From the NCBI RefSeq assembly GCF_000283155.1, contig NW_004454163.1, positions 7,041,244-7,105,243 of the forward strand: a stretch of DNA of 64,000 nucleotides. Direction: 5' to 3'. Shown in pieces: positions 1 to 9,394 of the stretch (its first letter is position 1; the number at the start of each line of letters is the position of its first letter). Under the pieces are notes generated by a model. It searched no databases. It was given only the letters and a program-made list of their open reading frames with translations, and was not told the DNA's origin. The position numbers were made by a program, and so were the translations under genes. This DNA comes from Ceratotherium simum simum. Lineage: Eukaryota > Chordata > Mammalia > Perissodactyla > Rhinocerotidae.

Positions 1-1200
1 CAGTATTTCTTTTAAGTGAGTAGGCCCCCAGCATGGCAGGTTGTTAGGCTCAGGGCCTTACAATTGCTATAAGCCTCCAGCCTTTAGGTCTCTTGTCAGC
101 ATTGTGAGGATTGCAGCTGGGTGGGGCTGGCCTCAGGCATGGGAGCACCCAATTGTTTCAGGCTTTGGAAGGTGGGGCAAACACCCTATGTGGGCCTTTG
201 AGAAGCACCAGTCTTCTGCAGCTGACAAGCCCTGCCACCCACAGGTCCACACACACAGTCAACACAATCTTGCCCCATGTGTGTGCCCCGACCTCCCAAA
301 GTGGACCCAGTCTCTCCACGGCAGGAGCCCTCACACTCCACCTCCGCCCCACACTCTCCACCCACTCCTCGTGCACACCCTGCCCCCTGCCCCGCTGAAG
401 TGGGCTCAGTTGCCAGGCTGCAGAGAATCCAGTCACCAATCTATGCAGGCCCACAAGTTGCCTGAAGGCTTGTTGTTGGGTGGGGCCAGTCTCTAGGGTG
501 GGCTGCCTGCCCTGGCTGAGCTGGATTAAATTGGTGCTCTAGCAGGTGGGGCAGACTCTGGGCTAGCAGGCCCCAGGGAGAACTCCAATGGTGTCTGTGT
601 CAGCACGCCCACACCAGGCCACAACAATGGCTGTCGCCAATGTCCCAGTCCCTGTAGAGATCTCACCTCTCACTGAGATGCACTCAGGGCCTATTAGGTG
701 AGTCTCTTTTCACCAAAGCACTGTGCACCTTTCTTTCTGATGATTTTAGGTTGCTTTCTGAAACGGGTGAGTTTGCGTGTGAGCCCTTTAAGAGCCGGTT
801 TTAATTTCTTTGTGAACCAGCTTTTCTGGGGGTGCAACGCAATGTTTTAGTAGCAGGCAAAGTCAGATATTATGCCACTTGTCTCGGTTGTGCTGGGTCC
901 ACAAAATGCCCACAGCGGGGGCACTCCACGGCTCAGGGCCCTGCTCCTCCAGGGAGGGCTGCGTACCTGTGAGCTGCTCCCAGGCGGCCGTGAGGCGCTG
1001 CGGCTTGTGAAGGCGGCGTTTTTCCTCTCCAGAAGGGAGTCTCTGCCTCTTCTACCTCAATTAGGATTGTCCTTTGTTGCAGGAGTTCCTCTTATCCAGT
1101 TTTCAGTTCTGTCTCAGGGGTAATTTTTCCACAAGTAGTTGTAAATTGGCTGTGGCCGCGGGAAGAGGTGAGTTCAGAGTCTGTCTACGCCGCCATCTTC
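1..1200 (-). mobile_element. LINE-1 5' UTR, antisense; body lies off the left edge
   Basis: Read on the minus strand this is the 5' UTR of a mammalian L1. It starts at about 1200 with the AAGATGGCGGCG-type beginning (CCGCCATCTT at 1192-1199 on the plus strand, a YY1-type site), followed by the GAACTCACCTC block and a GC-rich leader. A good number of CpGs remain. The element continues past base 1, so ORF1 and ORF2 are not visible. ORFs up to 151 codons here are incidental. The family call is by recognition; subfamily is not determined. Confidence 0.75.
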
Positions 1201-1311
1201 GTTATATTCCAAGATAAGGAATCTTTTATGTAAATATAACCACAATACAATGATCAACTTAAAGCTAGGTACCTGAGGGTTACTGTAAACATTCAATAAG
1301 AACAGAATTAC

Positions 1312-1586
1312 TGGGGCCGGACCCCTGGCGTTGTGGTTGAAGTACGGCTGTTCCACTTTGGCCGCCAGGGTCCGTGGGTTCAGATCATGGGTGCAGACGT
1401 ACACTACTTGTCAGCCATGCTGTGGCAGCAACCCACATACAAAATAGAGGAAGACTGGCATGTTAGCTCAGGGCTGATCTTCCTCAAGCAAAAAAAAAAA
1501 AAGAAGAAGGAAGGTTGGCAACAGATGTTATCTCAGGGCCAGTCTTCCTCAGCAAAAAAAACAAAAAAACAAAAAAAAAAAGAAGA
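1312..1586 (+). mobile_element. ERE SINE
   Basis: This is the first of 18 copies of a tRNA-derived SINE. A diagnostic head (GGGGCCGG...) leads into a tRNA-like part with a B-box-like GGTTC..ATC stretch. It is followed by the GCCATGCTGTGG..GC block, a GAGGAAGA block, a TGTTAGCTCAGGGC block and an A-rich tail. This copy has a duplicated tail module with two poly-A runs. Target-site duplications are 1299-1311 and 1587-1599 (12 of 13 identical). It interrupts LTR copy 1. Confidence 0.93.
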
Positions 1587-1833
1587 AGAACAGGATTACC
1601 TTTCCACCTTGTTCCCAACAGGGACATAGATGAAAAGAAGTTAATCTTGTTAATTTGCTATTTCCTTGTTTGACCTGAGGGGTGACTCAAGAGTCACAAG
1701 GATTTATGAGCAGGGGAAGAAAAAGAATGCCTTCAAGGAAATTATGCCAGATAACCAGCCCCTAGCTGCCACTGATGCCCAGAAGTCAGATTGCCCAAGG
1801 GCTTGTCTAGAATGAAAGAAACATGGATTATCC

Positions 1834-2087
1834 CCCTTTTTTTTTTTTGTGAGGAGATCAGCCCTGTGCTAACATCTGCCAATCCTCCTCTTTTTTTTTT
1901 TTTTTTTTTTTGCTGAGGAAGACTGGTCCTGGGCTAACATCAGTGCCCATCTTCCTCCACTTTATATGGGACGCCGCCACAGCATGGCTTGCCAAGCAGT
2001 GCATCGGTGCGTGCCCAGGATCCGAACCAGCGAACCCCCAGGCCGCAGCAGTGGAGCACACACACCCCACCGCCTGCGCCACCCCCG
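1834..2087 (-). mobile_element. ERE SINE, antisense
   Basis: The element begins with poly-T (its A-tail) and ends in the tRNA-like head near 2087. Two T runs separated by a tail module are visible. The target-site duplication is 1824-1833 and 2088-2097 with one mismatch. It also interrupts LTR copy 1, at a different site from the ERE at 1312. Confidence 0.92.
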
Positions 2088-2280
2088 TGGATTACCCATT
2101 TGTTTCTCCAAAACTCCTCCTGCCAAGCCTCTTACTCTGTAAAAATCCCTGCTTTCTTCTCTTGTGAAGGTGGATTTGAGAGAACCTATCCTCCTGCCTT
2201 CTCGTTCAGATTTGAGTAAACCTTTCTCCATCTCCAAGCACTGATGTCTCAGTGATTGGTTTACTGTGCATCAGGCACAA

Positions 2281-2870
2281 ATTTAAGATTAAGAAGGTCA
2301 GTATCAACATCTAAAAAACATTGACAGTAATTCCCAGTCAATAACATGCAGTCAATATTTAACTTTCCCTGCCAGCCCTGTGGCGTAGCAGTTAAGTGCA
2401 CATGCTCTGCCACAGGCGGCCGGGGTTTGGATCCTGGGCGCGCACTGAGGCACCGCTTGTCAGGCCATGCTGTGGTGGCGTCCCATATAAAGTGGAGGAA
2501 GATGGGCACAGATGTTAGCTCAGGGCCAGTCTTCCTCAGCAAAAAGAGGAGGATCTGCGTGGATGTTAGCTCAGGGCAGATCTTCCTTACAAAAAAAAAA
2601 AAAAAATTTAACTTTCCCTAATTGTGTCATAAACAGTTTTATTTTTATGTTGTGTTTTCATCAGAATCCAGGAAAGGGCCACACTGTGCTATTGGTTGAA
2701 AAAGCTCCTAAGTCTCTTTTAATGTATAATTTCTGTTCCAGTTCATTTTTTTCTTGTAATTCATTTGTTGAAGAATATGCTTCTACTTTAGACGTTCTCT
2801 TCATTTCTTACCATTGTCTCTGCTTCCAGGAGATTCTTGTTCTTTCTTTGCTTTGTCTTTTCTGAGAGGC
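2281..2870 (-). mobile_element. Old L1 3' region, antisense
   Basis: This resembles the antisense 3' region of an old L1M-type element: the 'cctaagtctcttttaat' block near 2706 and the 'attcatttgttgaagaa' block near 2758. A related antisense segment recurs at about 44.98-45.36 kb. It is split by an ERE whose target duplication restores the L1 sequence. Confidence 0.6.
2371..2605 (+). mobile_element. ERE SINE in L1
   Basis: Full-length type copy ending in a pure A tail. A perfect 14-bp target duplication, ATTTAACTTTCCCT, lies at 2357-2370 and 2606-2619. Confidence 0.94.
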
Positions 2871-3065
2871 AGGTGGGGGAGGGAGGTGGGAGTCCCCCTG
2901 TGATGTCATCATTCATTTAATGCCCCTGTTTGGGAGATTACACCCCTTCCTCAGCAGGGCCTGGTGCTCCCCCTGGCCAGTCCCCCAGGCCCAGTCTCTC
3001 CAGGGACCCTGCCCCCCGTCTGCCTGAATTGGGGCAGGAGGTGGGCTCTGGGGCCTGTTGATGTT
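2871..3065. other. GC-rich spacer
   Basis: Purine-rich then pyrimidine-rich sequence with no repeat or ORF that I recognise. A CRE-like TGATGTCATC lies at about 2901, without other promoter signals nearby. Confidence 0.4.
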
Positions 3066-3623
3066 CATTGGTCAAAGACCACCAGGACCACAGCTGCAGT
3101 CAAACAAAGTCAGGTTTATTGTCTTGTTGCAATGACAGACTGACATCATGGAGCACCATAGGTGTCTCTGGAAGAGTGTTAAGAAGGAGTCGGAATAGGA
3201 TTTGGACTTGAGTTAGATGACTTGGAGGAGGGTTCAAGGAAGTGGCAGTTTTCTCTGGATTGGGTGCTTTCTGAAAATGAGGAGCAATCCTGTGATGACT
3301 TAATGCATCTCTTCGAGGAGTAGGGAGGAATGAAGTGGGGCTAACCCTGTAATCAGTAAAGAAGCCTCAGTCACTTGTATGAGCCAGAAAAGGGGTCTCT
3401 GGGCCATTCCTCAGGTCTGGGCAGTGTTATTGTTTGTGTTGATGCTCAGGCACAGTCATGGAATGGTCTTGTTGTTATCTTCAACTGTCATATTGCAGAG
3501 TGGCCTTGTCTGATGTAGGCATTATATAAAACTGCCTTTGTTCAACAGGAGAATATCATGGCCCAGTTGTGAGTGTCAGGCTAGCTCTCAGCTATTAGGG
3601 GATGTTTTTCTCTTTCTTAGGTC
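3066..3623 (-). mobile_element. LTR-like repeat family D, copy A, antisense
   Basis: It shares blocks with 31458-31964 and 41620-42190: a TCAAAGACCA head, a GGTTTATT block (AATAAACC on the minus strand, a polyadenylation-type signal), GATTGGGTGCT, GGCCTTGTCTG, and a CTTTCTTA end. The order and the AATAAA signal suggest an antisense LTR. The class is not determined. Confidence 0.55.
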
Positions 3624-3994
3624 TGTTAAAAAGAAACAATAGGCCCAAAATGGAGTCACTTATGCTAAGCCCGACTAACCTAATTGCAGTTTCAGCCTCT
3701 CCCAGGAGTGGAATTTTAAACCAATCAGTCTGGAATTTCCTGATCAACACTAGTGAGTTAATCTGCTGATAAGGCCCCGGCCTTCTTCTAAGGGAAGCTG
3801 ACCTTGCCTGAAATAATCCACTCCTTTAACTTCTTTGTCCCGCTCTCTTTCTGTCTATAAAAACCTTCCATTTTGCACAACCTTAGAGCTCCTTTCTACT
3901 TGCTAGATGGAATGCTGGGCAATTCATGAATTGCTGAATAAAGCCAATTTGATCTTTAAATTTACTCAGTTTAATTTTTGTTTTTTAACAGGTC
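3620..3994 (+). mobile_element. Solo LTR of a class I ERV
   Basis: A 367-bp element at 3624-3990 begins TGTTAAAAA and ends TTTTTTAACA, a near-perfect terminal inverted repeat. It is flanked by a perfect 4-bp duplication, GGTC, at 3620-3623 and 3991-3994. A TATA box (TATAAAAA) is at 3856 and a polyadenylation signal (AATAAA) at 3937, giving U3, R and U5 in the expected order. No internal viral sequence adjoins it, so it is a recombination-derived solo LTR. The 4-bp duplication is typical of gammaretrovirus-like elements. Confidence 0.85.
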
Positions 3995-4235
3995 CTAACT
4001 GCACCTGTGTTTTCAGTCTCCTGATGCCTCTGGTGCCTTCCAGGCTCTGGGCTCACATGGCTGGCTTCTCAGCTTGCCTCCCTGCCAGCTCTCAGCTCTC
4101 AGCTAGCTCTGATTTGCTAGGTCAGTGACCACTCAGACCCAAATTTTGTTGCCTTCTCTCTCTGCTGTCATCTCTTGCCTAGTCTCTTTACCTTTGGGGG
4201 CTTATGCCCCTCCCCCTTATTCTTCGGCCCTTTAC
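3995..4235. other. Pyrimidine-rich spacer
   Basis: CT-rich sequence with short AGCTCTCAGCTCTCAGCTAGCTC-like reiteration near 4090. No gene or clear repeat family is recognised. Confidence 0.4.
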
Positions 4236-4333
4236 TGTTGAAGCTGGGTACCTGAGGGTTACTGTAAATATTCAATGAGATTATCTTTCCACCTTGTTCC
4301 CAACACAGACATAGATGAAAAGAACTTAATCTT

Positions 4334-4588
4334 AGGGCCAGCCCAGCGGCGCAAGTGGTTAGGTGCACGTGCTCCGCTGTGGTGGTCTGGGGTTCGCAGG
4401 TTCGGATCCCGGGCGCACACCGACGCACTGCTTGGCAAGCCATGCTGTGGCGGCGTCCCATATAAAGTGGAGGAAGATGGGCATGGATGTTAGCCCAGGG
4501 CCAGTCTTCCTCAGCACAAAAAAAAAAAAAAAGAGGAGGATTGGCAGATGTTAGCACAGGTCTGATCTCACACACACACACACACAAA
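4334..4588 (+). mobile_element. ERE SINE in LTR copy 2
   Basis: Well-preserved copy with an A run, a second tail module and a (CA)n end. A perfect 11-bp target duplication, AACTTAATCTT, lies at 4323-4333 and 4589-4599. Confidence 0.94.
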
Positions 4589-4692
4589 AACTTAATCTTT
4601 GTCAATTTGCTGTTTTCTTGTTTAACCTGAGGAGTGACTCAAGGGTCACAAAGATTTATGAGCTTGTTTTCCAAAAGAAAAAGAATGCCTTC

Positions 4693-4890
4693 TGGGTCCA
4701 CCTGGTGGCATAGTGGTCAGGTTCGCGCACTCTGATTCGGCGGCCTGGGGTTCACGAATTCGGATCCTGGGCACACACCTACACACCACTCATCAAGCCA
4801 TGCTGCGGCAGTGTCCTACATACAAAATGGACAAAGATTGGCACAGATGTTAGCTCAGGGCCAATCTTCCTCACCAGAAAAAAAAAAATG
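4693..4890 (+). mobile_element. ERE SINE, older subtype, in LTR copy 2
   Basis: Shorter subtype with the ACACACCACTCATCAAGCCA block instead of the longer tail module. A perfect 10-bp target duplication, GAATGCCTTC, lies at 4683-4692 and 4891-4900. Confidence 0.93.
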
Positions 4891-5155
4891 GAATGCCTTC
4901 AAGGAAGTTATGATCACCAGATAACAATCTCCCAGTTGCCATTGACAACCAGAAGTCAGATTGCCCAAGGACTTCTCTGGAGTGAAAGATTCCCTCTTTG
5001 TTTCTCTGAAACTCCTCCTTCCAAGTCTCTTGTTGAGGCAGATTTGAGAGAACGCATCCTCCAGCCTTCTCGTTTTGGCCAAATAGAATAAAACTTTCTC
5101 CATCTCCAAGCACTGATGTCTCAGTGATTGGCTTACTGCTTGTTGGGCACAGGAC

Positions 5156-5589
5156 CTTGAGTTTAAGAGGTTTGGTATCACTATCATTTAGAGGTCTTTG
5201 GGGGAGGGCAGTGGCAGGTGACTGCACCCCCACAGCATGTGTAACTGGCAGTCCTGTCGAGCTTTCCTCTGGGCCCGACTTGTCAGAACTGCTCCTCAGT
5301 GAAGTCCTCTGCCCTTAGTGAGGGGATGCCTGGTACTTATGTCCAATAAATACCCTCCTTGATAAACTGGGGGGAAATGTGTGGACCACAGGCTGATATT
5401 GGGATCAAGAAGGTTCCAATTCCCTTATTTAATGAGAACTGCATTTTTCCTGCAGGCACTCCACTTTGTCATCCCATTCTGCACCAAGGGCTGTGTCATC
5501 ACGCGGGAGCGTCACGGATTCATTTGTTTTCCAAAGTGGATTTCCCATGGCTGCGTAACTTTGTTTCCTCATATCTAGAGTAGTAGAAA
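5156..5589. other. Spacer without recognised feature
   Basis: Mixed-composition sequence after LTR copy 2. Overlapping ORFs of 60-75 codons are not supported by anything else. Confidence 0.4.
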
Positions 5590-6120
5590 TATTTGCTTCT
5601 TAGAAACTGTCAAGGTAGCGAACGGACACTTTAATAAGAACCATACTTCTCATCTGTGAGATCTGGTATTTTTAACTAGCTAGCCAGACATCTATTTGTC
5701 TTCTTTAAGGTATAAATTATTAAAGGCCACAGGAGGAAACATCCATTTAATGCAATGACATGCTTATACCATTCGTCTCAGCAACTTGGCTTCGCTCAAT
5801 CGTACCCTGTGGAGAAATAATGGCAATATTACAAAAGAATAATCGCTAGGATGTGATCCCAGGGAGCGGAGACTGCTCCACCACGGTCGTAATTACACAT
5901 CCCTGGTAGTGTGTTAAAGGTGGAGGAAACATCTTTGTTGCTATCGCTCAAGGAGGAAATCAGCACTGGGGATGGAAAGCCTGATTACGGTTCTGCAAAT
6001 CCGCAAAGGCTTCATGTGGCTTGTGGCAGACTCATCAAGAGGAAAGTTGGGAGACATCCGGTGCAGGAGCTGCACAAATCGGTCTGCGGTGAAACCCATT
6101 TATAACACCTTTTTAAAAAC
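5590..6120. other. Repeat-free, CpG-retaining segment; possible regulatory DNA
   Basis: No repeat family is recognised across about 530 bp. CpG dinucleotides persist at unusual frequency for AT-rich intergenic DNA, for example GCGAACGG at 5618, TTCGCTCAATCGTACC near 5795, ACGGTCG near 5883, and several more to 6092. This could indicate conservation or low germline methylation. An exon cannot be demonstrated. Confidence 0.3.
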
Positions 6121-6234
6121 CTTGTTCTTCTATATAGAACTGTATTTTTAAAGAGCTGTATTTGCGTGGAGGCCAGGATTTGTTATTGGAAGTGAATAGA
6201 ACCTCTGAATATAACATGAGGAGGGCATGTTATT

Positions 6235-6405
6235 AGAAAGCAACTATTGTTATTAATAGTGAGTACAATACTAGGGCAACCCTTGTGTGTCACACAGTGT
6301 ATATTTCTTTTTCACAACAGCTCCATTTAGCTAATGAGGAGGGGCCAGAGGGGCTGATAGTGTTACACAGTTAGAGAGCAATGAAGCCTCAGTTCAAACC
6401 TGGGT
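6235..6405 (+). mobile_element. MIR SINE fossil
   Basis: Degenerate MIR pattern: low-similarity core, GTGTGTCACACAGTG, AGCTAATGAGGAG, a GTTACACAGTTAGAGAGC block, then a TTCAAACCTGGGT block. Confidence 0.65.
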
Positions 6406-6600
6406 ATGACTCAGCTCAGGGTCTCCTCCTTCAGGAAGCCTTCCCTGATCTCCACATGCCCTCCACTGTGGCACTTTGCATTGTACCCTGGAACTTGCTA
6501 TGCATCTGTCCCCCTTGCAAGACTACAAGAGCAGACTTGGAACTTCTTCCTCTGTATTCCCAGTCCCAGCCCAGAGCGGCCTCTGGATAAATTCCTCCAA
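6406..6600 (+). mobile_element. L2 LINE 3' fragment
   Basis: CTCCTTCAGGAAGCCTTCCCTGAT followed by a TGTACCCTGGAACTTGC-type block is characteristic of the L2 3' region. Confidence 0.6.
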
Positions 6601-7184
6601 AATGAACCCAATGCCAAGCCGCACCCCTCCATCCGTGGTAGCCAGGCACTGCCACTGCTCTGTGCCTGTGAGCTCACACTCACGGGGACCTGGGATGAGA
6701 GCACTGTGAAAGGGGCCATCTCTTATAGATACAAATAAAGCATGAAGTAACCAGCATTGGGGCTGAGTTTTTCTTAAAAAAGGAACAAAACAAGGGAGAA
6801 GGGGCAAATGTCGAGAGATGGCCAGCAGACCACGAGGACGAGCCTCTGCAGAGAGACACATTTTGTAACTGAACTCTTGCTGGCAGCTCCCTACAAGTAA
6901 ACAAAGGCAGGAAGCCTCCAGGGGGTTCGTTGTGAAGAACAAAGGTCTATGCAGTTAGAGGAGTGAGGACAGCCTAGGAAAAGGGGCCGCAGCCCCAGAG
7001 GACTGAGGGGGCAGAGAGAGCCTCATTTAAAATTTAGAGCCATATCCATATCCATATTTGAATCTAAGATACGAGGGAGAAAAAGCATTCAAAAGAAACA
7101 GTCTCCTGGGGTCTGGCAAGGAGTGCCAGGTAGGTTAGGCATCGAGTCATGACATCGGGCGTTATAGGGAGGTACAGGCTCTGA
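6601..7184. other. Spacer without recognised feature
   Basis: Purine-rich non-repeat DNA. Overlapping ORFs up to 139 codons on the minus strand are partly L2-derived and show no family resemblance. Confidence 0.4.
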
Positions 7185-7350
7185 GCCAGGACCCCCTGTG
7201 TCAGGGTGCCACCTGTGCCACTTTCCAGTACGTGACCTTGGACTAGTTATTAACTGTCTGTGCCTCAGCTAAACAATCTGCAAAATGGGGGTGACAATAA
7301 TATGCATTTAACCGGTTGTTTTGAAAATTAAGAAGGTTAATACTGTGAAG
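7185..7350 (+). mobile_element. MIR SINE fossil
   Basis: Contains the MIR sequence of events: GTGACCTTGGACTAGTTATTAA, TGTGCCTCAG, CAAAATGGGGGTGACAATAAT, then GAAAATTAAGAAGGTTAATAC. Confidence 0.8.
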
Positions 7351-7359
7351 AGCTCAGGT

Positions 7360-7630
7360 CCATCAACATGGCCAACACAGGTTGGGCACCTGCTACGTGC
7401 CAGCACTGCACTGAGTGCTGTGCGGGTGCTAACTCACAGGATCCCCTCAGAACACCACTGAGGCCAGTACTTTCATTAGCATCATACCCATTTTACAGAT
7501 GCAGAATCTAAGGCACAGATTGCCTACCATCTTTCCCAAGATCACACAGCTAAGAAGCGGCAAAGCCAGGGGTTTAATCTGAATGCACCAGTGCCAGAAG
7601 CCCTCTCCTAACCACTGTGCAATGCTGACT
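7360..7630 (+). mobile_element. MIR SINE fossil
   Basis: Shows GGGCACCTGCTACGTGCCAG, CCCATTTTACAGATG, AAGATCACACAGCTAAGAAG and a final CTAACCACTGTGC block, the standard MIR order. Confidence 0.85.
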
Positions 7631-7647
7631 CTCAAAAATACTCTTTC

Positions 7648-7909
7648 CAGGGGCCAGCTCAGTGGCATAGTGGTTAAGTTCACGCGTTCTACTTCAGTGG
7701 CCCAGTTTGCGGGTTTGGGTCCCGGGCATGGACCTACACACCACTCATCAAGCCATGCTATGGTGGCGACCCCCATATAAAATAGAGGAAGATTGGCACA
7801 GATGTTAGCTTAGCAACAGTCTTCCTCAAGCAAGAAAAGAGGAAGATAGGTAACCGATGGTAGTGTAGGGCCAATCTCCCTCACCAAAAAAAAAAAAAGA
7901 GAGAGAGAG
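7648..7909 (+). mobile_element. ERE SINE, older subtype
   Basis: CACTCATCAAGCCATGCTATGG subtype with a duplicated tail module and an A/GA-rich end. A perfect 11-bp target duplication, AATACTCTTTC, lies at 7637-7647 and 7910-7920. It interrupts the end of a MIR. Confidence 0.93.
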
Positions 7910-7954
7910 AATACTCTTTCTGTTAGTGTCAAGGTACCTGTTGTATTTGTTCAA

Positions 7955-8060
7955 ATACAACAGGGTTGTTGTATTCAGTGGTTGAACTGTTTCCCCAAGA
8001 AAGATCTGTTGAAATCCTAACCCCTGGTACCCCCATTTGCTCTCATTTGGGTGGTCTTTG
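7955..8060 (+). mobile_element. MaLR (MLT1-type) LTR 5' fragment
   Basis: The GGTTGAACTGTTTCCCCAAGAAAGAT...GTTGAAATCCTAACCCCTGGTACC pattern is the start of an MLT1-type LTR; it is truncated after about 100 bp. Confidence 0.65.
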
Positions 8061-9055
8061 TCTTTTTCCACACATGTCTAAATTTGTTCAGAATATCTCA
8101 CATATACAAGTGTTCAGATAACTGGTGATGAGACTTACCAAATGAACAGACCCTCTGTGATAATACCATGCACAGTCTCAGGTGATGAAAATAAATCCAG
8201 TCAATGAAAATTCCACTTTATACTAAAATAAATTCTTTTCTTTTAAGAAGAATTAATTAAATTCTGGCTCCATGTCACCTTTGAAATATCGCTTGCCTCC
8301 TCTCCCCTGTGCCCCACCCCCCTCCGCCATGATCTCTCTCGGCAGGAAGGAGAAATAGTGAAGGTAAGGACAGACTCTCCTCGTCACTTCCATTTGACCA
8401 GGAAGCAAGAACTGTTTGGTGATGTGGAAACGGCAGGACCCAGTGGTATGCCCCCTGGAGACAGGGAAGGATGGGGGTGCAGGGCACACTGCGAGTGCCC
8501 CCTGGGTCTGAAGCGACACTTTTGAGTCAGCAGTTGTAAGCCATTGCTCAGCAAGACACTCCTGCTCTGACGAAGAAGTACTGAGCAGACAAAAGCTAGA
8601 AATCTCTACAGCCACTGAAGACCATGTCTGAAAGCAAGATGGCAGGTCCAAACTCACAGCTGGACAGCATTTTTGAAAAAGAATGAAAGGACATCAACTG
8701 CCGTATGACAGAGGTCAATTCTGAGTGGGGGGATAACAGACGTCTTCTGTTTTGTTTTAATTTTACTTTGTTCTGTGTTCTTTTTTATGCTTTCCATGTG
8801 TTCTGCAATAAACACCTATGACTTCTGGAATTAGAAATGTTATTTTTAAGAATATGAGTTTGTAGGGGGAGAAGATGGTCTGTCTTGCAAGACATCATGA
8901 AGGGATGGCATAAAAGTCACCATATAAAAGATCACTAGTAAAAGGCAAGCTGTAAACCTTAAAATTTTACTGTGAGAAAATGTTTTGCAACTGATAAGAA
9001 ATGTTGAAACTTTGGGTAGCAAACAATTTGTCAGTGTCTGCAATGGTAGGAATCC
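8061..9055. other. Spacer, partly old-LINE-like
   Basis: No gene is recognised. The end (about 8680-8850: TTCTGAGTGGGGGGATAA, T-rich run, TTCTGCAATAAACACC) resembles an old dispersed-repeat 3' tail. A 134-codon minus ORF at 8253-8657 has no recognisable family. Confidence 0.35.
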
Positions 9056-9059
9056 CAGT

Positions 9060-9348
9060 GAGCGCACTCCCGACTCGGAGCTCTTGCACTGACCATTCCC
9101 TCTGCCCCAACACTTTCCCCCCGACTTCTGCCAGGCATCCTTCCTTGCTTCCTTCAGGTCTCTGCTCCAATGTTTATCAGACTACCTGGTATAGAAAAGC
9201 AGCCCCCATACCCCATCACATGTGTGTCTGTTGTCTTCTTCCCCTCACTAGAATGTCATCTCCATGACAGCAGGAACTAGGACTGTGTTCCTCACTATAC
9301 GCCTGGGGCCTGAAACAGCAGACGTAATAGGCACTCATTTAGTATTTG
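9060..9348 (+). mobile_element. L2 LINE 3' end
   Basis: CCCCTCACTAGAATGTCATCTCCATGA...CAGCAGGAACTAGGACTGTGTT and GCACTCATTTAGTATTTGTTAAATGAATGA form the recognisable L2 3' terminus. Confidence 0.75.
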
Positions 9349-9390
9349 TTAAATGAATGAGTGAGTGAGTGAATGAATGAATGAATGAAG
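9349..9390 (+). repeat. (GAGT/GAAT)n microsatellite
   Basis: Tetranucleotide array GAATGAGTGAGTGAGT then GAATGAATGAATGAATG at the L2 tail. Confidence 0.9.
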
Positions 9391-9394
9391 CCAG

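Larger units (their letters stand above)
1252..2280 (+). mobile_element. ERV LTR-like element, copy 1
   Basis: This stretch matches 4236-5155 along most of its length once EREs are removed. Shared blocks include GGTACCTGAGGGTTACTGTAA near 1268, the CTTTCCACCTTGTTCCCAAC block near 1600, and CTCCATCTCCAAGCACTGATG near 2226. Its organisation (3' end block, polyadenylation-type region, LTR-like ends in the copy) suggests an LTR, probably ERVL or a related class. It is split by two EREs. Similarity to copy 2 continues about 30 bp past the apparent LTR end, so a short internal or primer-binding piece may be attached. Confidence 0.6.
4236..5155 (+). mobile_element. ERV LTR-like element, copy 2
   Basis: It starts TGTTGAAGCTGGGTACC, carries AATAAA at about 5088 and ends near GGGCACA at about 5152. 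It matches copy 1 (1252-2280) in the same orientation. It is interrupted by two EREs at sites different from those in copy 1. The DNA between the two copies is not proviral (L1, other LTRs), so they are not visibly the two LTRs of one provirus. Confidence 0.65.

Noticed and set aside
1252..5155. A single provirus bounded by the two related LTR-like copies
   Set aside because: The interval holds antisense L1, a family D LTR and a complete solo LTR, not gag/pol/env.
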